NCBI RefSeq assembly: GCF_900292015.1
Contig: NZ_LR130759.1
Location: 2,666,001 to 2,730,000, forward strand
Reading direction: 5' to 3'
Source: Mycobacterium basiliense
GTDB taxonomy: Bacteria; Actinomycetota; Actinomycetes; Mycobacteriales; Mycobacteriaceae
Length of the DNA: 64,000 nucleotides
Position numbers and translations under genes: made by a program
Shown: positions 9,207 through 17,498 of the stretch, in pieces
Numbering within the stretch: position 1 is the stretch's first letter
Layout of the letters: every line of letters starts with the position of its first letter
The notes under the pieces: generated by a model
The model's database searches: none
What the model was told of the DNA's origin: nothing
The model's input: the letters and a program-made list of their open reading frames with translations, nothing else

Positions 9207-9230
9207 GGGCAGCCACCTTAGGCGATTGGC
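9202..9230 (-). promoter_or_regulatory. SigC-consensus-like promoter over the sigma-factor start
   Basis: On the minus strand GCCAAT (9230-9225) is followed after 17 bases by CGTGGG (9207-9202). This fits the published SigC motif SSSAAT-N16-20-CGTSSS. The -10 element overlaps the GTG assigned as the start at 9206, so if this promoter is used the real start must lie downstream, for example the GTG at 9179. A short GC-rich motif can match by chance, so the call is tentative. Confidence 0.3.
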
Positions 9231-9372
9231 CGCGGCCAGCCCAACGGTCTGCCGTGGCCGCCCGGGTACCTTTGGTCGGGTGAGCGCGCGGTGATTGCGG
9301 TGATTGCCAAGCCGTGGGAACCAATCGGTGGCGCGGCCCGACTAGCTGACGTAGAGGCAAACAGGGAGGACG

Positions 9373-11670
9373 ATGACGGTATTCGTCGCGGCCAACCCCG
9401 ACGCGTCGCAGCTTCGCCGAGTCGAGCTAGATGTGTCGGGTATGTCGTGCTCCGCATGCGCCGCCCGGGTGGAGAACAAGCTCAACAAGGTTGACGGTGT
9501 GCGCGCGTCGGTGAATTTCGCGACCCGGGTTGCCACCATCGACGCCCCGGAGGTTTTTGGTGTCCAGGACCTGTGCGAGGTAGTGCGCCAGGCGGGCTAC
9601 CGGGCGGTACCGCGCGCGCAGCTGCCCGTTGATCGGGTCGACTCCGACGATGTGACGGCGCGCGGGCTGTTGCTTCGGCTCTTGGTCGCCGCGGTCTTGT
9701 TCGTGCCGCTGTCCGATTTGTCGGTGATGTTCGCCGTAGTGTCCAGCACCCGGTTCACCGGATGGCAATGGGTGCTCACCGGGCTGGCTGTGCCGATCGT
9801 GACGTGGGCGGCCTGGCCGTTTCACCGCGTCGCATTACGCAACGCGCGCCGCGGCGCCGCAGCCATGGAGACGCTCATCTCGGTGGGCATCATCGCCGCC
9901 ACGTTTTGGTCACTCCACACTATTTTCGCGGCCACCCAGCCCCGCGACAGCCACGGGATCTGGCAAGCGTTGATGGCCAGTGACGCGATCTATCTCGAGG
10001 TGGCCGCGGGGGTCACGGTGTTTGTTCTTGCGGGCCGGTATCTGGAAGCGCGAGCGAGATCCCGGGCGGGCAGCGCATTGCGAGCGCTGGCGGCGCTGAG
10101 CGCCAAGAACGTCACCATCGTGCTGCCTGATGGTGCTGAAATGGTGATTCCTGCAGACGAACTCAAGGAGCAACAGCGCTTTGTCGTTCGACCGGGGGAG
10201 ACCATCGCCGCCGACGGGCTGGTGATGGAGGGCACCGCGGTGATCGACATGAGTGCGATGACCGGTGAGGCCAAACCGGTACGGGCGCACCCGGGTGCCA
10301 GCGTGATCGGCGGCACCATCGTGTGCGACGGCCGACTCATCGTTGAGGCCGCCGCGGTCGGGGCAGATACCCAGTTCGCGGGAATGGTCCGGTTGGTCGG
10401 CGAAGCGCAAGCGCAAAAGGCCGATGCGCAACGGCTGGCCGATCGCATCGCAGCCGTGTTTGTCCCGGTGGTCTTCGCCATTGCGCTGCTGACGCTGTTG
10501 GGTTGGGTGCTTGGCGGTGCGGGGTCCGACTACGCTTTCTCGGCCGCGTTGGCGGTGTTGGTGATCGCCTGTCCGTGCGCCTTGGGACTGGCCACCCCGA
10601 CCGCGATGATGGTGGCCTCGGGTCGCGGAGCGCAGTTGGGCATATTTCTCAAGGGATACCGCGCATTGGAGACGATCCGCGGTGTCGACACCGTGGTGTT
10701 CGACAAGACCGGCACCCTGACTACCGGACAGCTGGCGGTGACCGACGTCGTGGCCGCCGACGGGTGGGAACCCGACGAGGTGCTGGCGCTGGGGGCCGCC
10801 GTGGAGGCCGCCTCCGAGCACGCCGTGGCGACAGCGATCATGACCGCCGCCGATGATCGCCGCTCGGTGGTCGACTTTTGTGCGATCGCGGGCAGCGGTG
10901 TGACCGGAACCGTCGATGGGCGCCGGGTCACCGTTGGCCGCCCCTCTTGGGTGTCGCGCAGGTCTGCGGTGCCCAGTGCCCTCAAGCGCGCGCGCTGGGA
11001 TGCTGAAAGAAGGGGCGAAACAGTCGTTTTCGTTTCCGTCGACGACGCTGTGTGTGGGGCCGTTGCGGTCGCCGACGCGGTCAAGGACTCCGCGGCCGAC
11101 GCGGTCGCGGCGCTGCACCGGAGGGGGCTACGCACGGTGTTGCTCACCGGCGACAACGCGGCCGCCGCGGGAGCGGTGGCGGCGCGGGTCGGCATCGATG
11201 AGGTGATCGCCGAGGTGCTGCCCGAGGGCAAGGTCGATGTGATCGAGCAGCTGCGTGACCGCGGCCGAGTCGTCGCGATGGTCGGCGACGGCATCAACGA
11301 TGGGCCGGCGCTGGCGGCTGCGGATCTGGGGTTGGCCATCGGACGTGGTACCGACGTCGCCATCGGTGCTGCTGACATCATCCTGGTCCGTGACAACCTC
11401 GATATCGTGCCGCAGGCGCTCGACCTGGCCCGGGCCACCCTGCGCACCATCAGGATCAACATGAGCTGGGCGTTCGGCTACAACATCGCCGCAATCCCGA
11501 TCGCGGCGGCGGGTCTGCTCAACCCCCTCATCGCGGGTGCGGCGATGGCGTTCTCGTCGTTCTTCGTAGTGTCCAACAGCTTGCGGCTGCGCACCGTCGG
11601 TTCCCGAGCGGATCGCGGCGCCCCGCACTGCATACTCGCCGACGTCCCGACCCCCAAGACACCCAGGTGA
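9373..11670 (+). CDS. P1B-type copper-transporting ATPase, CtpA/CtpB-like
   Basis: A 765-residue heavy-metal P-type ATPase. It has an N-terminal HMA domain with MSCSAC (Cys26, Cys29), the membrane metal site CPC near residue 399 ('[17 protein letters not shown]'), the phosphorylated Asp in DKTGTLT near residue 443 and the hinge '[18 protein letters not shown]' near 637. The usual SEHP nucleotide-binding motif reads SEHA. CPC plus the MSCSAC domain indicates monovalent copper. Mycobacterial CtpA/CtpB have been linked to copper delivery rather than simple detoxification, so the transport direction is open. The start is set by AGGGAGGACG just before the ATG. The HMA gene follows after 13 bp. Confidence 0.9.
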   Translation: MTVFVAANPDASQLRRVELDVSGMSCSACAARVENKLNKVDGVRASVNFATRVATIDAPEVFGVQDLCEVVRQAGYRAVPRAQLPVDRVDSDDVTARGLLLRLLVAAVLFVPLSDLSVMFAVVSSTRFTGWQWVLTGLAVPIVTWAAWPFHRVALRNARRGAAAMETLISVGIIAATFWSLHTIFAATQPRDSHGIWQALMASDAIYLEVAAGVTVFVLAGRYLEARARSRAGSALRALAALSAKNVTIVLPDGAEMVIPADELKEQQRFVVRPGETIAADGLVMEGTAVIDMSAMTGEAKPVRAHPGASVIGGTIVCDGRLIVEAAAVGADTQFAGMVRLVGEAQAQKADAQRLADRIAAVFVPVVFAIALLTLLGWVLGGAGSDYAFSAALAVLVIACPCALGLATPTAMMVASGRGAQLGIFLKGYRALETIRGVDTVVFDKTGTLTTGQLAVTDVVAADGWEPDEVLALGAAVEAASEHAVATAIMTAADDRRSVVDFCAIAGSGVTGTVDGRRVTVGRPSWVSRRSAVPSALKRARWDAERRGETVVFVSVDDAVCGAVAVADAVKDSAADAVAALHRRGLRTVLLTGDNAAAAGAVAARVGIDEVIAEVLPEGKVDVIEQLRDRGRVVAMVGDGINDGPALAAADLGLAIGRGTDVAIGAADIILVRDNLDIVPQALDLARATLRTIRINMSWAFGYNIAAIPIAAAGLLNPLIAGAAMAFSSFFVVSNSLRLRTVGSRADRGAPHCILADVPTPKTPR

Positions 11671-11683
11671 AAGGCCGACCACC

Positions 11684-11902
11684 ATGTCAGTTCAAACGTT
11701 CGCCGTCGACGGGCTGCATTGCCAAAGCTGCGTCAGAACCATCAGTGAGGCTTTGAGCGCATTGCCGGGCGTGAGCGCAGTCGATGTCGACCTGGTCACC
11801 GATGGCGCCTCGATCGTTCGTGTCGATACCGACGGCGAACTCAGCGCCGAGCAGGTTCAGGCGGCCCTCGCCGAAGAGGGCGATTACTCCGTCGTGCGGT
11901 AG
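11684..11902 (+). CDS. CopZ-like heavy-metal-associated (HMA) protein
   Basis: A 72-residue single HMA domain with the metal-binding motif HCQSC (Cys13, Cys16) and a typical beta-alpha-beta-beta-alpha-beta length. Such proteins bind Cu(I) and pass it to P1B ATPases. AAAGG precedes the ATG. It lies 13 bp after the copper ATPase gene and is surely in the same operon. A partner role with the ATPase HMA domain is inferred. Confidence 0.9.
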   Translation: MSVQTFAVDGLHCQSCVRTISEALSALPGVSAVDVDLVTDGASIVRVDTDGELSAEQVQAALAEEGDYSVVR

Positions 11903-11989
11903 TCCGCGCTGACCTCGTGGCGGTGGACAGATTTTCGAACCGGAGGAGAAATTCGATTCGGAGCAGACCGAGGTCCCGAGGGTGCCGCA

Positions 11990-12601
11990 GTGATCCATGA
12001 TTTGGGCCTGCGGTGGGTCGTTACCGTGCTCTTCGCGCTGAGTGCCGGCGGCTTCATCCTTGCGGTAGGCGGTGGCCACCGCCGCGCAACCAGCATCGTC
12101 GGACAGCTGCTGCATATCGTGATGGCGGCGGCGATGATCGCCATGGCCTGGCCCGGGGGTGCGCGGTTGCCCACTACCGCGCCGATGATGTTTTTCCTGT
12201 TCGCTGCCGTCTGGTTCAGCGTCGTCGCCCTGTCCCGCGCGGGAGCACGCCACCGGGTGGTCAACAGTTACCACACCCTGATGATGCTGGCGATGGCGTG
12301 GATGTATGCGGTGATGAATCCTCGGCTGCTGCCGAGGCAGCAAGCTGGACAGCACGGCGGCACGATGCCCGGTATGTCGGAAATGCACGCGTCCGCGGTG
12401 CACGCCGGCTATCCCGGGTGGATCAATGCCGTGAATTGGTTGATCGCCCTAGTGTTCGCGCTGGCGGCCCTGGTGTGGGCCTACCGGTATTTCACCCCGC
12501 AGAACGGGGATTCGGCGGAATGTGCGGATCGCCGTTCGGGCATCTTCGGCCAGGCGCTGATGGCGGCCGGGATGACGATCATGTTCGGTGTATTGCTTTA
12601 G
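11990..12601 (+). CDS. DUF5134-type membrane protein, Met/His-rich
   Basis: A 203-residue polytopic membrane protein with about five to six helices ('VVTVLFALSAGGFILAV', 'MMFFLFAAVWFSVVALS', 'WINAVNWLIALVFALAAL'). It resembles the actinobacterial DUF5134 family, which has no established function. Between two helices is a loop rich in potential copper ligands (QHGGTMPGMSEMHASAVHAG, about residues 118-137), with three His and three Met. Membrane Met residues (MAAAMIAMAW, MMLAMAWMYAVM) are also frequent. It is the last gene of the copper ATPase operon, starting at a GTG 87 bp after the HMA gene. A role in copper handling at the membrane is inferred from context and composition. Confidence 0.7.
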   Translation: MIHDLGLRWVVTVLFALSAGGFILAVGGGHRRATSIVGQLLHIVMAAAMIAMAWPGGARLPTTAPMMFFLFAAVWFSVVALSRAGARHRVVNSYHTLMMLAMAWMYAVMNPRLLPRQQAGQHGGTMPGMSEMHASAVHAGYPGWINAVNWLIALVFALAALVWAYRYFTPQNGDSAECADRRSGIFGQALMAAGMTIMFGVLL

Positions 12602-12609
12602 GTTGGTGT

Positions 12610-13314
12610 TCAGGCCGCCGATCCATCGGTCGGGTGGAGATGACCGCGGCGGCGTCCCCGGGTCGCGTGCTCAGGCAACACGACGTCGTCGGAGAACGGG
12701 GCGGCGTCCGACCACGGCCAGGGCTCGGGTGCGCGGGTTGCCCGCCAGACAAGCAGCGCCAGGACGGTTCCGGCCAGGACCGGCAGATGACTCATCAGCC
12801 GCAGCACGGTCACCGCGCCCTCCGTCGCGTCGTTGATGACAAATCCCGACAGGACCACGGTGAACACCACCAACACGGCGGCCAGCCCGGACGAGGCCGC
12901 CGGACGCAGTGCGGCCACGACCATGACCACGCCCAGCGCGGCCGACCAGGCGGTCGATTCGTTGAGCAGGTGTCCGCGCGACGGGATGCCCACATCGGCG
13001 CCGAAACCCTGCGCGCCAGCCAACGCGATCTGAACCACCCCGACCACGCCGAGCGCCCAGCGCTGCCACGTCGCCGTTGCCCGCGCGCGTAGCCGGATCT
13101 TGGCCGACGGTTCGTCCCGCGGTTGCGGGACGGAAGAGACCTGTGCGCGCCCGGCGAGGCGGCGCAGCTGCTGCGTCTGCTCGACCGCGCGCGCATACCA
13201 GTCACGGCAGTCGACACACGACGCAAGATGCTCGTCGACCCGGGCAGTCGGGACGGGTTCGCGTTCACCGTCGATCCGGGCAGACAGCGCCTCTCGGGCG
13301 ACGTCACAGTCCAC
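12610..13314 (-). CDS. ZAS-domain membrane anti-sigma factor candidate, Rv0093c-like
   Basis: The N-terminus (about residues 1-45) carries the zinc-binding anti-sigma signature H29-x3-C33-x2-C36 ('DEHLASCVDCRDW') that occludes ECF sigma factors. About four or five membrane helices follow (for example 'VGVVQIALAGAQGFGA', 'AAVLVVFTVVLSGFVI', 'LAGTVLALLVW') and a polar C-terminal tail. M. tuberculosis Rv0093c, next to ctpA (Rv0092), has the same layout. Here the gene is convergent with the copper ATPase operon (8 bp apart) and in cis to a SigC-like gene 3.4 kb away. It probably restrains that sigma factor. It lies 51 bp downstream of gabD2 and may be co-transcribed with it. Confidence 0.8.
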   Translation of the reverse strand: MDCDVAREALSARIDGEREPVPTARVDEHLASCVDCRDWYARAVEQTQQLRRLAGRAQVSSVPQPRDEPSAKIRLRARATATWQRWALGVVGVVQIALAGAQGFGADVGIPSRGHLLNESTAWSAALGVVMVVAALRPAASSGLAAVLVVFTVVLSGFVINDATEGAVTVLRLMSHLPVLAGTVLALLVWRATRAPEPWPWSDAAPFSDDVVLPEHATRGRRRGHLHPTDGSAA

Positions 13315-13365
13315 GTGTCAATAGTCGCTTATCAGCACCGGGTTGTTCCAGCCGCCTTGAGGGGG

Positions 13366-14922
13366 TCACTTTCGGCCGGGGAGCTTCATCACCGTGCGCA
13401 CGATGGGCAACAGCGACTTTTGCCATAGCGTCGGCGGAAGCCCAAGAGGCGGGTCAAGATTGAACACGCGCGCGGTCGCGATCGTCTGTGATTCGGTGTA
13501 TTTCAGCAGTCCCTCCGGGCCGTGCCGGCGGCCGACGCCCGATAGGCCCATCCCGCCCATCGGCGCGCTGAGGCTGCCCCAGGCGAACGCGTAGCCCTCG
13601 TCGACGTTGACTGTCCCCGACCGCAACCGGGCGGCGATCTTTTCGCCCTCCGCGGTGGAGCCCGCCCACACACTGGCGTTGAGCCCGTACGGGGTGTCGT
13701 TGGCCTTCGCAACGGCTTCGTCCACGTCGTCGACCGGATAGATCGATACGAGGGGTCCGAAGGTCTCATTGTCCGCGCATTCCATTTCCTGCGTGACGTC
13801 GGTCAGCACGGTCGGCTCGTAAAACAGCGGTCCGATGTCGGGCCGGGCTTTGCCGCCGGCAATCACCTTGGCGCCCTTGGCCGTCGCGTCATTGACATGG
13901 CCTGACACTGTCTTCAGCTGACCCTCGGAGATCAAACTCCCCATGTCGACCGAGAAGTCGTAGGCAGTGCCAAGCTTCATATTGCGTACGGCGTCGCCGA
14001 ACTTGCGGGTGAATTCGCCAGCAACATCTTTCTCGACGTAGATCCGTTCGATGGAGATGCAGAGCTGACCCGCGTTGGAAAAGCAGGCACGGGTGGCCGC
14101 CTTGGCAACCTTGTCCAGGTTGGCGCCGCGGGTCACGATCATGGCGTTCTTGCCGCCAAGTTCGGCCGAAAAACCAATAAGGCGACGGCCCGCATGCTCG
14201 GCGAGCTGGCTGCCCGTGGCCGACGAGCCGGTGAACATTAGATAGTCGCAGTTGTCGGTGATCGCGGTACCGACCACCGAGCCCGGCCCCGGCACGATCG
14301 CGTACAGCGCGCGCGGCAGCCCGGCCTTGTACAACAGTTCGGCGCATGCGAGCGCGCAATAGGGCGTTTGGCTGTCCGGTTTGAGCACCACCGCGTTGCC
14401 TGCGACGAGTGCGGGCACCGAGTCCGACACCGTCAGCGTCATGGGATAGTTCCACGGCGAGATCACCCCGACCACGCCTTTGGGCTGATAACAAACCGTA
14501 GTTTTGCCGATCCCCGGCAGCAGGGCCTGCACCTTGTGCGGCTTGAGCAGGTCTGCCGAAACACGCGCGTAGTAGTTGGCGTTCGCGATCAGGTCGACGA
14601 CCTCCTCTTGCGCCGCCCACCGGGCCTTGCCCGCCTCGGCCTGCAGAAGATCCATCAGGAACTCGCGGTTGTCGATGACCAGGTCCCGATAACGGCGGAT
14701 GACCTCGGCACGCTCAGTGGCCGGACGCTTCGCCCACTCGACCTGTGCCGCTCGCGCGTCGGCGAATGCCGCCTCGACGTCGTCGGCGGTGCCGACCGGA
14801 ATGGTGGTCAGCGGTTTGCCGGTGAAAACTTCGTCGATCGTCCTGGTCGGGCGCGCGGGGATGTCGTTGATCGCGGCCAGCTTGCCCAAGCGGTCGAAGA
14901 CCTCGGCTGATGGTGCAGGCAT
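13366..14922 (-). CDS. gabD2: succinate-semialdehyde dehydrogenase (NADP+)
   Basis: A 518-residue aldehyde dehydrogenase, the same length as M. tuberculosis GabD2 (Rv1731), with matching N-terminal and C-terminal text as remembered. It oxidises succinic semialdehyde to succinate, the last step of the GABA-shunt type bypass of the TCA cycle. Visible are 'PWNYPMTLTVSDSVPALVAG' for the cofactor site, the general-base Glu in ELGGK and the catalytic Cys in 'FSNAGQLCISIER' near residue 288. The gene is transcribed away from an ArsR regulator (143 bp between starts) and may read through into the anti-sigma gene. Confidence 0.92.
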   Translation of the reverse strand: MPAPSAEVFDRLGKLAAINDIPARPTRTIDEVFTGKPLTTIPVGTADDVEAAFADARAAQVEWAKRPATERAEVIRRYRDLVIDNREFLMDLLQAEAGKARWAAQEEVVDLIANANYYARVSADLLKPHKVQALLPGIGKTTVCYQPKGVVGVISPWNYPMTLTVSDSVPALVAGNAVVLKPDSQTPYCALACAELLYKAGLPRALYAIVPGPGSVVGTAITDNCDYLMFTGSSATGSQLAEHAGRRLIGFSAELGGKNAMIVTRGANLDKVAKAATRACFSNAGQLCISIERIYVEKDVAGEFTRKFGDAVRNMKLGTAYDFSVDMGSLISEGQLKTVSGHVNDATAKGAKVIAGGKARPDIGPLFYEPTVLTDVTQEMECADNETFGPLVSIYPVDDVDEAVAKANDTPYGLNASVWAGSTAEGEKIAARLRSGTVNVDEGYAFAWGSLSAPMGGMGLSGVGRRHGPEGLLKYTESQTIATARVFNLDPPLGLPPTLWQKSLLPIVRTVMKLPGRK

Positions 14923-15036
14923 ATCGTTACCTCTCGGAGAATCGCATCGGTCTACGGCACCAGACTAGTAGGCCGGCCATCCTTAGCCAGCCGATGATCA
15001 TGGTCGCGCTGATCATCGGCGCCAGGTCGGCTTGGG

Positions 15037-15056
15037 ATTACATCATCTCGTGTAAT
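15037..15056. promoter_or_regulatory. probable ArsR-family operator (perfect inverted repeat)
   Basis: ATTACA (15037-15042) and TGTAAT (15051-15056) form a perfect 6-8-6 inverted repeat that ends nine bases before the ATG of the ArsR-type regulator. AT-rich imperfect palindromes of this size at their own promoter are typical operators of metal-sensing ArsR/SmtB repressors. In this GC-rich genome the repeat stands out. Autoregulation is inferred; gabD2 on the other side could also be affected. Confidence 0.65.
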
Positions 15057-15065
15057 AGTGGAAGG

Positions 15066-15443
15066 ATGACGCCTGTTGAGGTATGCGCGGCAGCCGGATC
15101 GGCCGGGGCCGCGGGCAAGCCGGCGCTTGCGCTGCGGCCGTTGGTGACGGCGGAGCAAACAGAGGCCGTGGTGGGGTTGTTCAAGGCGCTGGGCAACGAC
15201 ACTCGACTTCGATTGCTGCATGCCATGCATCGCGAGGGGGAGGTGTCGGTCGGCGATCTGGCTGGGCGGGTGGGACTGCGGGTGCAGGCGGTGTCGAATC
15301 AGCTGCAGCGGTTGTCTGATCGCAGAATGGTTACCACGCGCCGCGTGGGCCCTCGCATCCTGTATTCGATAGCCGACCCGTGTATCCCCGCGGTGCTCGA
15401 CCTGGCGTTGTGCCTGACCGAAGAAACCGGGCCGCAGCCATGA
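15066..15443 (+). CDS. ArsR/SmtB-family transcriptional repressor
   Basis: A 125-residue winged-helix protein. The core 'LFKALGNDTRLRLLHAMHR' and the recognition helix region 'GLRVQAVSNQLQRLSDRRMV' are diagnostic of ArsR/SmtB metal or redox sensors. The first 30 residues contain Cys7, and 'DPCIPAVLDLALCL' near the C-terminus adds two more Cys in the alpha-5 region, so a thiol metal site is possible. It does not match CmtR, NmtR or KmtR as I recall them. The ATG at 15066 sits directly after an inverted repeat. The methyltransferase gene 114 bp downstream is on the same strand. Confidence 0.88.
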   Translation: MTPVEVCAAAGSAGAAGKPALALRPLVTAEQTEAVVGLFKALGNDTRLRLLHAMHREGEVSVGDLAGRVGLRVQAVSNQLQRLSDRRMVTTRRVGPRILYSIADPCIPAVLDLALCLTEETGPQP

Positions 15444-15556
15444 CCGGCCAGCGGCCAGGCGGCTAGTGCCGTCCGCTGGCGCGATTGGCGGTACCGGCGA
15501 ATCATGTTGGTGTACAGCGATTGTGGAGAGCCTACCGGAGTAAGGGAGGTGAGCTG

Positions 15557-16201
15557 GTGAGCCAACATGGCGGCGTCTACCCGCACGAGCCAGCTGACAA
15601 ACAGGCGTACACCGCGCGGTTTGATCGTTGGTATTCGCGGCTGGCCCGACCTTACGACGTTGCGGTCAAGCTGCTACCGGTGTGGAGGACCTGGGTGAGT
15701 GCCGCGTTGCCCCATATCCGCGGCCCACGGGTGCTCGAGGTGTCGTTCGGCACTGGCTGGTTGCTGACCCGGTATGCGGCGAACTTCGAGACCCACGGGG
15801 TAGACCTCAACGAGCGTATGGTGCACATCGCGCGGCGCAATCTCCAGCGGGCAGGGGTCGTTGCCGAACTGCGCCGGGCAAACGTCGAACAATTGCCCTA
15901 CCCCGACGGCTTGTTCGACACCGTGGTCAACACGATGGCGTTCAGCGGCTATCCGGATGGCGAGCGAGCCATGTCGGAGTTGTCCCGGATGCTTCGCCCG
16001 CAAGGGCGAATCGTGTTGGTCGACATCGGCTACCCCCGAAATGGCAATCTGCTTGGGTCCGGTCTCATCGTGATGTGGAAGTGGGCCGGCGACCTAATAC
16101 ATGACATGCCGGTACTGTTCGATAGATACGGCTTGGACGTTTGGGAACATTCGGTCGGTGGGTTTGGCAGTGTTCGCCTCTATGTCGCGACCAAGCGCTA
16201 A
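15557..16201 (+). CDS. class I SAM-dependent methyltransferase
   Basis: About 214 residues from the GTG at 15557, which has a strong ribosome-binding site (GGGAGGTGA, 15544-15552); an upstream in-frame TTG at 15485 lacks one. Motif I reads 'VLEVSFGTGWLLTRYA', then 'GVDLNERMVHIARRNL' for motif II and 'LPYPDGLFDTVVNTMAFSGY' for the acceptor loop, all as in UbiE/COQ5-like methyltransferases. The unusual SFGTG replaces the common GxGTG. The substrate is unknown. Its position after an ArsR gene raises the possibility of a metalloid or thiol substrate, but it does not look like ArsM. Confidence 0.85.
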   Translation: MSQHGGVYPHEPADKQAYTARFDRWYSRLARPYDVAVKLLPVWRTWVSAALPHIRGPRVLEVSFGTGWLLTRYAANFETHGVDLNERMVHIARRNLQRAGVVAELRRANVEQLPYPDGLFDTVVNTMAFSGYPDGERAMSELSRMLRPQGRIVLVDIGYPRNGNLLGSGLIVMWKWAGDLIHDMPVLFDRYGLDVWEHSVGGFGSVRLYVATKR

Positions 16202-16249
16202 GCGCAGCGGACGGTTTGCCGGGGTCTTGCGCGCCCACAGGTTGGTTTG

Positions 16250-17167
16250 TCAATCCAAATGGGCACTGTCGTCGTTCAATTCGGCGCGGCTCAACGCCAT
16301 CGGCGTAACGGCAGGCACATCGCCGCCGGCGACCGCGGCCCGGGTGATCGGGGTCAGGGCTCGAAATAGGGTTTCCACCTCGTCGTCGCTGAGGGCGTCG
16401 AGCGCTGACAAGGCAAGCCGATCGGTGTTCGCTTCGATTCGATCTTTCAACTCCCGGCCGGTTGCGGTGAGCGTCCCGTCGGCGTTGAGTAGTCCGCGTT
16501 CGGCGAGGACTTCTTCATGATGTTGCCAGGCGGCGTCGTCGTAGTCGCGGGTTTTGACGATGAATTCGCGTGGGGTCCGCCCCGCGGCGACGTGCAGCAC
16601 GTTGGACTCCCGGCCGGAGACGCCGGCAGCGGTCAGCACCGCCACGTGCGCGTCGCCGCGGTGTTCGCGCAGCAGCGTGGTCGCATGCCAGAGGGCGGCC
16701 AGTGGCTCGTCCGGCCAGGGCAGTGCGCGATTTCCGGCGAACAGGGGTCGACCATCCAGGGGAGCATGACGTGCCGCCTTAGCTGCTAATTCCGCTGCGA
16801 CGCGGACGTTTTCATCCGAGTCGAGCCCGTAGCGGCGCAGTGCCGCCACCGCGGAATCCTGCCGGGCACGCAGCGCGGCTTCGGGACCGGCGATCTGCCA
16901 GGCCGCCGGCAGGGCTTTGGTGACGCGCTCGGGGGCAAAGTTGTAGAAGACTGCCGTCACCACCTCAGGTGGCGCGGTGCCCAGTGGGGCCGAACGGGCG
17001 GCAAAGTAGCCCATCCAGAAGCCCCGGTAGCCCAACCCGTCGAGCGCCGCCCGGGCTTCGGGCGCGAAGTACGTCACCGCATGCACCGGCTCGAACCGAT
17101 CGTAGAAACGTCGCGCCAGCGCTGGTTGTCTGCGCACCGTCGCAGTTAACCACCCGCTGCGGCGCAT
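16250..17167 (-). CDS. SCO6745-family protein
   Basis: About 305 residues, soluble, Ala/Arg-rich. It matches the actinobacterial SCO6745 family in overall pattern: 'RFYDRFEPVHAVTYFAPEAR', 'FWMGYFAARSAPLG', 'VVTAVFYNFAPERVTKALP', and a C-terminal winged-helix-like 'EVLAERGLLNADGTLTATGREL'. No enzymatic activity is established for the family. The ATG at 17167 is used; a TTG two codons upstream is also in frame. It converges on the methyltransferase gene with 48 bp between stops. Confidence 0.8.
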   Translation of the reverse strand: MRRSGWLTATVRRQPALARRFYDRFEPVHAVTYFAPEARAALDGLGYRGFWMGYFAARSAPLGTAPPEVVTAVFYNFAPERVTKALPAAWQIAGPEAALRARQDSAVAALRRYGLDSDENVRVAAELAAKAARHAPLDGRPLFAGNRALPWPDEPLAALWHATTLLREHRGDAHVAVLTAAGVSGRESNVLHVAAGRTPREFIVKTRDYDDAAWQHHEEVLAERGLLNADGTLTATGRELKDRIEANTDRLALSALDALSDDEVETLFRALTPITRAAVAGGDVPAVTPMALSRAELNDDSAHLD

Positions 17168-17498
17168 GTTCAAACCCGCGGCCGTGGGTCGACCGGCCGC
17201 GGCCGGGATGGGCGTTGTCCGGGCACACCGCGGTCAGCGTCCGTCGGGCGGGCATCGAATGGCCCCACCGCGGCGCGCCTGCGTGAACAGCGGATGCGCC
17301 GGGTGTGGGCGCGAGCGCTCCTGCGGCGGGTGGCCGGGCATGCCATGGCCGCAGTGCGGACGTCGCGGCGATAAGTACTGTGTGACTCTGGTGCCGGCAC
17401 TGCGGCCGTGGCATCCCTCCCGCACTCGACTAGCTGTGACCGAGGCTTGCGAGGCGCGGTGGCGAGTTCCATCTCTGTCGAGCTAGAACGGAGCAGCA
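17168..17498. other. intergenic region without recognised gene
   Basis: 331 bp between the divergent SCO6745-family and MFS genes. Open frames here are short and have no family resemblance. It must hold the promoters of both genes, but no clear -10/-35 pair or palindrome was identified. GGAGCAGCA before 17499 is the ribosome-binding site of the MFS gene. Confidence 0.6.

Noticed and set aside
9910..11118. 402-codon minus-strand frame inside the copper ATPase gene
   Set aside because: His/Arg/Gly-rich shadow of the ATPase; no start site or family pattern.
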